A stretch of 14,040 nucleotides of DNA from Geodermatophilaceae bacterium. Its GTDB lineage: Bacteria; Actinomycetota; Actinomycetes; Mycobacteriales; Geodermatophilaceae. Position 1 is the first letter of the stretch. Each line of letters opens with the position of its first letter. A model generated the notes under the pieces. It ran no database searches. It was given only the letters and a program-made list of their open reading frames with translations, and was not told where the DNA came from. Below are positions 9,890 through 14,040 of the stretch, piece by piece. Made by a program: the position numbers and the translations under genes. The stretch spans positions 1 to 14,040 of the forward strand of contig JACCSC010000404.1 of the NCBI GenBank assembly GCA_013813215.1, read 5' to 3'.

Positions 9890-10722
9890 TCCAAGCCGCC
9901 GGTGGCATCCAGGACGCCGAAGCCGAGCAGCGCCGCCACCACGAGCCCGAGGATGACCCGGTACGGCACGAACGCGGTGATCTTGTGCCCGGCGACGAAC
10001 TTCAGCAGCCAGGCGATGGTGGCGTAGGCCACGACGAAGGAGACCACCGTCCCCACCGCGGTCGGCACCAGTCCGACGCCGCCGTCCAGCGCGTTGGGCA
10101 GCTCGTAGACCCCGGCTGCGGTCAGGGCGGGGATGGCCAGGAAGAACGACAGCCGGGTCGCGGTCACCCGGTCCAGCCCGAGGATCAGGCCGGTGCTGAT
10201 CGTGGCGCCCGAGCGCGAGACACCAGGGACGAGGGCGACGCACTGCATCAGCCCGATCACCAGGACGTCCCGCAGGGTCGTCTCGGACTCGCCCCGCGCC
10301 TGGGTCGGCTTGCGTTCGGCGTACACCATCACCGCGCTCCACAGCACGAGCGCCGCGGCCACCACCCACAGGCTGCGCAGCGGCCCGGCGATGAGGTCCT
10401 GGGCGGCGAATCCGACGATGCCGATCGGCAGCGAGCCGGCGATGACGTACCAGCCGAACTTGTAGTCGAAGCCGCGGGCCTCGGCCTTGACCAGGCCGCG
10501 CCCCCAGGCCGCGACGATGCGCGTGATGTCGCGCCAGAAGTAGAACAGCACGGCGAGAATCGCCCCGACCTGGATCACCGCGGTGAACGCGGTGATCGAT
10601 CGGTCGTCGACCGGCAGTCCGAGCAGTCCCTCGGCCAGGGTCAGATGCCCGGTGCTGGACACGGGCAGGAACTCGGTCAGCCCCTCGACGATCCCCAGGA
10701 TGATCGCTTCGAAGATGCTCAT
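9886..10722 (-). CDS. uppP: Undecaprenyl-diphosphatase UppP (BacA)
   Basis: 278 aa integral membrane enzyme that converts undecaprenyl diphosphate to the monophosphate, recycling the lipid carrier for peptidoglycan and other wall polymers; family members can confer bacitracin tolerance. The first signature is ILGIVEGLTEFLPVSSTGH with Glu13, Glu17, Ser22/Ser23 and His26; the second is LVPGVSRSGATIS with Arg170. Several hydrophobic segments (about 45-65, 90-110, 118-135, 155-165, 190-205, 218-245 and 253-272) fit the usual multi-helix topology. The ATG overlaps the stop of the F420 oxidoreductase as ATGA, and its own stop overlaps the phosphatase start as GTGA, so it sits in the middle of a tightly coupled operon. 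Confidence 0.96.
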   Translation of the reverse strand: MSIFEAIILGIVEGLTEFLPVSSTGHLTLAEGLLGLPVDDRSITAFTAVIQVGAILAVLFYFWRDITRIVAAWGRGLVKAEARGFDYKFGWYVIAGSLPIGIVGFAAQDLIAGPLRSLWVVAAALVLWSAVMVYAERKPTQARGESETTLRDVLVIGLMQCVALVPGVSRSGATISTGLILGLDRVTATRLSFFLAIPALTAAGVYELPNALDGGVGLVPTAVGTVVSFVVAYATIAWLLKFVAGHKITAFVPYRVILGLVVAALLGFGVLDATGGLE

Positions 10723-11768
10723 GCGGCCAGGCCGGCGCGCTCCAGGGCGTCGACCGCGATGCGCAGGGTCTCGATCCGCTCGGGCATCGAGGCCCCGTGG
10801 GGAGCCAGGGACAGCGTGGTGACCCCCGCCGCCGCGAAGGCCCGCATCCGCTCGGCGATCCGCTCGACCGGCCCCAGCAGCGACGTACCGTCGACGAACT
10901 CCAGCGGTACGGCGGCGGCGGCCCCGGTGTAGTCCCGCGCGAGGTACCGGTCCTGGATCTGCGCCGCGGCCTGCTCGAAGCCCATCCGCACCGCGAGCTG
11001 GTTGTAGAAGTTCTGCTCCCGGCTGCCCATCCCCCCGACGTACAGCGCGCAGTACGGGCGGACCGGGTCGGCCGCCGTAGCCACGTCGTCGCCGACCACG
11101 ATCGGGACGGTGGCCACGATGTCCATAGGCGCGTCGGCGCGGCCGGCCGCGGCCATGCCCGCGCGGAGCGTGGCCACCGACTCGGCGGAGTGCTCCGGGG
11201 AGAAGAAGATGGCCAGCCAGCCGTCGGCGAGTTGTCCGGTCAGGCCCAGGTTCTTGGGGCCGACCGAGGCCAGGTAGAGCGGGATGTGCTCCCGGACCGG
11301 GTGCACGGTCAGGGTCAGTGCCTTGCCGGGGCCGTCCGGCAGCGGCAGCCGGTAGTGCTCGCCGTCGTACCGGACCCGCTCGCGGGCCAGCGCGGCGCGG
11401 ACGATGTCGACGTACTCCCGGGTCCGGCCCAGCGGCTTGTCGAAGCGCACGCCGTGCCAGCCCTCGCTGACCTGCGGGCCCGACACTCCGAGTCCGAGCC
11501 GGAACCGGCCGCCGGACAGGCTGTCCAGAGTGGCCGCCGTCATCGCGGTCATCGCCGGAGTGCGCGCCGGGATCTGCATCACCGCCGCCCCGAGGTCGAC
11601 CCGCTCGGTCAGCGCACCGACCCACGCCAGCACTGACACCACATCCGAGCCGTAGGCCTCCGCGGCCCAGACCACGCTGAACCCGAGCCGGTCGGCCTCT
11701 CGCGCCAGAGCCAGGTTGTCGGCGTCGTTGCCGGCCCCCCAGTAGCCCAGGTTGAGCCCAAGCTTCAT
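10719..11768 (-). CDS. LLM-class F420-dependent oxidoreductase
   Basis: 349 aa luciferase-like TIM-barrel enzyme of the type recalled as the Rv3520c subfamily: MKLGLNLGYWG at the N-terminus, GFSVVWAAEAYGSD, MQIPARTPAMTAMTAATLD, GGRFRLGLGVSGPQVSEGWHG and PVREHIPLYLASVGPKN are characteristic. Members use the deazaflavin F420 for hydride transfer; the substrate is unknown. The frame opens earlier (GTG 11834), but that start lies inside the predicted -10 box, so ATG 11768 is preferred; it has an AGGAG Shine-Dalgarno site 8 bases upstream. It is the first gene of a run continuing into uppP, the phosphatase, DUF3090 and the kinase, and is divergent from the aldo-keto reductase. Confidence 0.93.
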   Translation of the reverse strand: MKLGLNLGYWGAGNDADNLALAREADRLGFSVVWAAEAYGSDVVSVLAWVGALTERVDLGAAVMQIPARTPAMTAMTAATLDSLSGGRFRLGLGVSGPQVSEGWHGVRFDKPLGRTREYVDIVRAALARERVRYDGEHYRLPLPDGPGKALTLTVHPVREHIPLYLASVGPKNLGLTGQLADGWLAIFFSPEHSAESVATLRAGMAAAGRADAPMDIVATVPIVVGDDVATAADPVRPYCALYVGGMGSREQNFYNQLAVRMGFEQAAAQIQDRYLARDYTGAAAAVPLEFVDGTSLLGPVERIAERMRAFAAAGVTTLSLAPHGASMPERIETLRIAVDALERAGLAA

Positions 11769-11776
11769 CCGGTCGT

Positions 11777-11781
11777 CTCCT
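11777..11781 (-). promoter_or_regulatory. Ribosome binding site of the F420 oxidoreductase
   Basis: AGGAG, 8 bases before ATG 11768. It is the clearest Shine-Dalgarno site noticed in the window and decides the start of this gene over the upstream GTG 11834. Confidence 0.7.
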
Positions 11782-11832
11782 GCATCCTCGAGGGCGGGGC
11801 CTGCGGCGCGGTATCCGGCGGCGGGCCCGGCC

Positions 11833-11838
11833 ACCCTA
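11833..11838 (-). promoter_or_regulatory. Predicted -10 box of the F420 oxidoreductase-uppP operon
   Basis: TAGGGT on the minus strand. A start about 7 bases further on would give a leader of roughly 58 bases carrying the AGGAG site. Unlike most units here, this operon would therefore have a conventional leadered mRNA. It is back to back with the aldo-keto reductase promoter. Confidence 0.5.
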
Positions 11839-11862
11839 ACCGCCGCCCTGCGCGGGCTGGTC

Positions 11863-11868
11863 TAAGTT
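11863..11868 (+). promoter_or_regulatory. Predicted -10 box of the aldo-keto reductase
   Basis: TAAGTT followed by 8 bases and the ATG at 11877, predicting a leaderless or nearly leaderless mRNA. Only 24 bases separate it from the divergent -10 box at 11833-11838, so each promoter occupies the -35 region of the other and the two may compete for polymerase. Confidence 0.5.
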
Positions 11869-11876
11869 GCCCAGTC

Positions 11877-12854
11877 ATGGAGCAGCGGGCACTCGGAGGC
11901 AGCGGCCTGGTGGTGTCGCGGCTCGCTCTGGGCACCATGACCTGGGGCCGGGACACCGACGAGGACGACGCGGCGGCCCAGCTGCGGGCCTTCGTCGAGG
12001 CCGGCGGCACGCTGGTCGACACCGCCGACGTGTACGTCGAGGGCACCAGCGAACGCGTGCTGGGCCGGTTGCTGCACGACGTCGTACCGCGCGAGGACGT
12101 GCTCGTCGCGACCAAGGCGCACGGGGCGACGGGCTCCGGTGCGATGGGCCGCGGCTCGTCCCGGGGGCACCTGCTCGGGGCGCTGGAGGCCTCGCTGCGC
12201 CGGCTCGGCCTGGACCATGTGGACCTCTGGCAACTGCACTCCTGGGACCCGGACGTCGCCCTGGAGGAGACCCTCGCCGCGCTGGACAGCGCCGTCGCCT
12301 CGGGGAAGGTGCGCTACGTCGGCGTGTCCAACTTCACCGGCTGGCAGACCGCGCAGGCCGCCACCTGGCAACGGGCTTGGCCCGGCCGGGCGCCCCTGGT
12401 GTCTACCCAGATGGAGTACAGCCTGCTGCAGCGCGGCGTGGAACGGGAGGTGCTGCCGGCCTGTGCCGCGCTGGGGCTCGGCCTGCTGCCGTGGTCCCCG
12501 CTGGGCCGCGGCGTGCTGACCGGCAAGTACCGGCACACGACGCCGTCGGACTCCCGCGGCGCCTCCTCGCACTTCAAGGGCTTCGTCGAGGAGCTGCTCG
12601 GACCGGACGCGCAGCGGGTCGTCGAAGCGGTGGTCACCGCGGCGGACGGGCTGGGTACCTCGCCGCTGGCCGTCGCCCTGGCCTGGGTCCGGGACCGTCC
12701 GGGGGTGACCGCCCCGGTGATCGGGGCCCGGACCGTGGGGCAGCTGCAGGGCTCGCTGGCCGCCGAATCGGTGGAGCTGCCGAAGGAGATCCGGGCGGCC
12801 CTGGACGACGTGTCCGCTCCTGCGCTCGGCTACCCCGAGCAGACGCGCAGCTGA
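11877..12854 (+). CDS. Aldo-keto reductase
   Basis: 325 aa NADPH-dependent (alpha/beta)8-barrel oxidoreductase, usual length. The catalytic tetrad is complete: Asp48 and Tyr53 (LVDTADVYVEG), Lys80 (VLVATKAHG) and His121 (WQLHSWDP). Cofactor-binding and family segments include GVSNFTGWQ, LLPWSPLGRGVLTGKY and VIGARTVGQLQGSL near the C-terminus. It is likely a general carbonyl reductase of the YghZ/Tas or AKR11-12-like type; the substrate is unknown. The ATG is supported by the family N-terminus (EQRALGGSGLVVSRLALGTM) and a -10 box 8 bases upstream. It is divergent from the F420 oxidoreductase and its stop lies three bases from the stop of the opposing VapC gene. Confidence 0.94.
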   Translation: MEQRALGGSGLVVSRLALGTMTWGRDTDEDDAAAQLRAFVEAGGTLVDTADVYVEGTSERVLGRLLHDVVPREDVLVATKAHGATGSGAMGRGSSRGHLLGALEASLRRLGLDHVDLWQLHSWDPDVALEETLAALDSAVASGKVRYVGVSNFTGWQTAQAATWQRAWPGRAPLVSTQMEYSLLQRGVEREVLPACAALGLGLLPWSPLGRGVLTGKYRHTTPSDSRGASSHFKGFVEELLGPDAQRVVEAVVTAADGLGTSPLAVALAWVRDRPGVTAPVIGARTVGQLQGSLAAESVELPKEIRAALDDVSAPALGYPEQTRS

Positions 12855-12857
12855 TGC

Positions 12858-13235
12858 TCAGCCGGCGTCGATGAGCCGAACGTCGTAGGCCGCGAAGCGC
12901 CGATCCGCGGAGACGATCGTCAGCTGCTCGGAACGTCCCTGTGCGATCAGCAGACGGTCGAACGGATCCCGGTGATGCATCGGCAGATCCGCCACCGCCA
13001 GACCGTGATCGGGGGCGAGGCCGAGGATCCGAACGCCACTGTGCACCACGTGGTCGTGGAAGTCGGGTGGCACGGACAGCTTGCCGATCGCCACCTTCAT
13101 CCCGACCTCGGCGAAGGACACGACGCTGAACAGCAACTCCGTGGCTTGCTCGATCGCCGCTCGCGCCGCACGTCCGAGGGCGCGTGTTCCCGCCAGCTCC
13201 CAGAGCACGATGTGCGTGTCCAGCAGCAGCCTCAC
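12858..13235 (-). CDS. vapC: PIN-domain ribonuclease toxin (VapC), second copy
   Basis: 125 aa VapC toxin of the MRLLLDTHIVLW type, the class usually paired with Phd-like antitoxins. The active-site acids are Asp6, Glu43 (SFAEVGMKVAIGKL), Asp93 (HHRDPFDRLLIAQ) and Asp111 (IVSADRRFAAYD); all are present, so an active RNase is expected. The GTG start overlaps the antitoxin TGA by four bases. It shares little with the other VapC of this window (5987-6433) beyond the PIN motifs, so the two pairs were acquired independently rather than duplicated. It is convergent with the aldo-keto reductase. Confidence 0.93.
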   Translation of the reverse strand: MRLLLDTHIVLWELAGTRALGRAARAAIEQATELLFSVVSFAEVGMKVAIGKLSVPPDFHDHVVHSGVRILGLAPDHGLAVADLPMHHRDPFDRLLIAQGRSEQLTIVSADRRFAAYDVRLIDAG

Positions 13236-13480
13236 GTCGGCTCGTCGAGCATCTCGTCGAGTTCGGCCTCGGTGAACTCGAAGTCCTCCGCGATCGAGAG
13301 GCGGCCGGCGAGCGAACCGTGCGCCGCTAGGAACCGCGCGCCCGGGGCCTGTGCCGGCTCGATCCGGATCAGCCGCGCCACCGGGACGCCGTGGCGCCCG
13401 ATCTCCACGGCCTCGCCAGCCTCGACGCGCGCCAGAAGCTTCGAAAGGTCAGTCTTCGCTTGACCGACATTCACGAGCAC
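13232..13480 (-). CDS. Phd/YefM-type antitoxin (VapB)
   Basis: 82 aa antitoxin. Residues about 1-45 are the Phd DNA-binding fold (LVNVGQAKTDLSKLLARVEAG, then VEIGRHGVPVARLI). The acidic C-terminus (EDFEFTEAELDEMLDEP) is the expected toxin-binding region. The GTG at 13480 is chosen because the domain starts there and a TAGGCT box ends 6 bases upstream; the ATG at 13485 is in another frame and stops after four codons. Autoregulation is likely through the palindrome immediately upstream. Translation of the toxin is probably coupled through the GTGA overlap. Confidence 0.9.
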   Translation of the reverse strand: MLVNVGQAKTDLSKLLARVEAGEAVEIGRHGVPVARLIRIEPAQAPGARFLAAHGSLAGRLSIAEDFEFTEAELDEMLDEPT

Positions 13481-13486
13481 GACATG

Positions 13487-13492
13487 AGCCTA
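13487..13492 (-). promoter_or_regulatory. Predicted -10 box of vapBC pair 2
   Basis: TAGGCT on the minus strand, 6 bases before the GTG start, predicting a leaderless mRNA. The -35 region falls inside the 26-bp palindrome, where TTGGCC (13512-13517) with a 19-base spacer is the nearest candidate. Confidence 0.6.
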
Positions 13493-13495
13493 ACG

Positions 13496-13521
13496 CCGCT
13501 TGGCCAAGCTTGGCCAAGCGG
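13496..13521. promoter_or_regulatory. Perfect 26-bp palindrome, probable vapBC operator
   Basis: The sequence equals its own reverse complement over all 26 bases. It contains two copies of the 8-bp palindrome TTGGCCAA (starting 13500 and 13510), so equivalent half-sites repeat every 10 bases, one helical turn. It begins 4 bases upstream of the vapBC -10 box and covers its -35 region. This is what is expected of a site where VapB dimers or VapBC complexes bind side by side to repress their own operon. It could also affect the divergent recD2-like gene, whose -10 box is about 73 bases away. Confidence 0.75.
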
Positions 13522-13593
13522 TTCGGGGACGGCGTAGGCCGACCGTCGAGCAGCGGCGTAGCGCCGGCCGGGCCCGGCCCGTCCCACCGTCAG

Positions 13594-13599
13594 TAGGGT
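13594..13599 (+). promoter_or_regulatory. Predicted -10 box of the RecD2-like gene
   Basis: TAGGGT followed by 8 bases and the GTG at 13608, again suggesting a leaderless mRNA. A GC-rich 14-bp palindrome (13566-13579, GGCCGGGCCCGGCC) lies in the spacer upstream. Confidence 0.5.
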
Positions 13600-13607
13600 C
13601 GGGTGCC

Positions 13608-14040
13608 GTGGCCAGCGAGGCGGAGCAGCGGGCGGATCTGGCGTTCCGCGCCTTCTGCGAGGCCGGGCTCTGGCCCGGCATGTCGCGCACACTGGCTGCG
13701 GCGCTGCCCGGCGCCGGCATCGACCGGCCGGCGGCGGTGACCGCCAAGGCGCTGGCCGAGTTGCCGCGGGTCACCACCCAACGCGCCGAGCGGCTGGTCT
13801 CGACGTGGATCGGCGCCGGCTCGGCGTACGCCGTCGTGACCCAGCTCGTCGCGGCCCGGGTCGAGCCGCGGCTGGCCACCCGGTTGATCGACGTGTACGG
13901 CGAGGCGACCGCGGACCGGCTGATCGAGGATCCGTGGCTGCTGCTCGTCCTGCCCGACGCCCGGGTCGGTGACGCGGACCGGCTGGCGCTGGCCCTCGTG
14001 CCCGGGGTCCAGCGGGCCGATCCGCGCCGCGGCCGGGCCC
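13608..14040 (+). CDS. RecD2-like helix-hairpin-helix protein, N-terminus only
   Basis: 144 codons of an open frame that leaves the window. It starts MASEAEQRADLAFRAFCEAG. A first helix-hairpin-helix-like unit covers about 33-66 (AVTAKALAELPRVTTQRAERLV) and a second region about 95-144 (YGEATADRLIEDPWLLLVL, then DARVGDADRLAL and DPRRGRA) follows the pattern of the RecD2 helix-hairpin-helix domain, which in that family precedes the helicase motor and reads YGxxxxxxxxxNPYRL...GIGFxxAD...DPxR. I infer an ATP-dependent DNA helicase or related AAA protein; the motor itself is not visible. The GTG is chosen because of the -10 box 8 bases upstream. Codon use (G/C third positions) is strongly coding. 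Confidence 0.65.
   Translation, partial: MASEAEQRADLAFRAFCEAGLWPGMSRTLAAALPGAGIDRPAAVTAKALAELPRVTTQRAERLVSTWIGAGSAYAVVTQLVAARVEPRLATRLIDVYGEATADRLIEDPWLLLVLPDARVGDADRLALALVPGVQRADPRRGRA

Noticed and set aside
7769..10027. 752-residue plus-strand frame over the kinase, DUF3090 and phosphatase genes
   Set aside because: It is a shadow frame: the opposite strand carries well-recognised families with full motifs, and this translation resembles none.
9890..10369. N-terminal extension of the histidine phosphatase frame
   Set aside because: It is out-of-frame sequence of uppP; the RHG motif must be near the N-terminus and the GTGA overlap marks the true start.
10723..11625. N-terminal extension of the uppP frame
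   Set aside because: It is a shadow of the F420 oxidoreductase in another frame; UppP begins at MSIFEAIILG with the ATGA overlap.
11769..11834. Upstream GTG start for the F420 oxidoreductase
   Set aside because: The GTG lies within the predicted -10 box, the added residues do not fit the family N-terminus, and the ATG at 11768 has a good Shine-Dalgarno site.
12850..12862. GCTGA-TGC-TCAGC stem over the stops of the aldo-keto reductase and vapC
   Set aside because: A 5-bp stem without a T-run is too weak to call a bidirectional terminator.

Overview
The window looks like chromosomal DNA of a high-GC actinomycete (Actinomycetota). GC is very high and third codon positions are mostly G or C. 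There is a mycothiol biosynthesis gene (mshC), an F420-type luciferase-like oxidoreductase, and several protein families largely confined to actinomycetes (SCO1664-type kinase-like protein, DUF3090). From memory, the gene content and order resemble the Mycobacterium tuberculosis stretch Rv2124c to Rv2136c (metH, PAC2, mshC, kinase-like, DUF3090, phosphatase, uppP). The genus cannot be decided from this sequence.

Layout. (1) Positions 1-3575, minus strand: cobalamin-dependent methionine synthase metH, followed with a 1-base overlap by the first 13 codons of a HAD phosphatase. (2) Positions 3648-5006, plus strand, divergent from metH: a PAC2-family protein directly followed by a DUF151 bifunctional-nuclease-family protein. 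(3) Positions 5007-5753: a degraded stretch holding a small minus-strand gene broken by a frameshift, and otherwise no convincing gene. (4) Positions 5754-6433, plus strand: a VapBC toxin-antitoxin pair with an AbrB-type antitoxin. (5) Positions 6430-11768, minus strand: F420 oxidoreductase, uppP, histidine phosphatase, DUF3090 and SCO1664-type kinase, read in that order and largely overlapping or closely spaced, then mshC behind its own promoter. (6) Positions 11877-12854, plus strand: an aldo-keto reductase divergent from the F420 oxidoreductase. (7) Positions 12858-13480, minus strand: a second, unrelated VapBC pair (Phd-type antitoxin) with a perfect 26-bp palindrome as likely operator. 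(8) Position 13608 to the end, plus strand: the start of a RecD2-like helix-hairpin-helix protein, cut by the window edge.

How it fits together. The conserved genes cover one-carbon/sulfur metabolism (metH), thiol redox buffering (mshC), recycling of the undecaprenyl carrier for the cell wall (uppP) and F420- or NADPH-linked redox enzymes, with a set of conserved but poorly understood proteins between them. The two toxin-antitoxin modules are accessory insertions, each butting tail to tail against a housekeeping gene.

The most striking overall pattern is in the promoters. Seven transcription units have a TANNNT -10 box placed 6-8 bases before the start codon, which predicts leaderless mRNAs. 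No new multi-gene defence or mobile system was found. The items best worth checking are the vapBC operator, the frameshifted gene, the PAC2-DUF151 pairing and the uppP-linked cluster of conserved unknowns.
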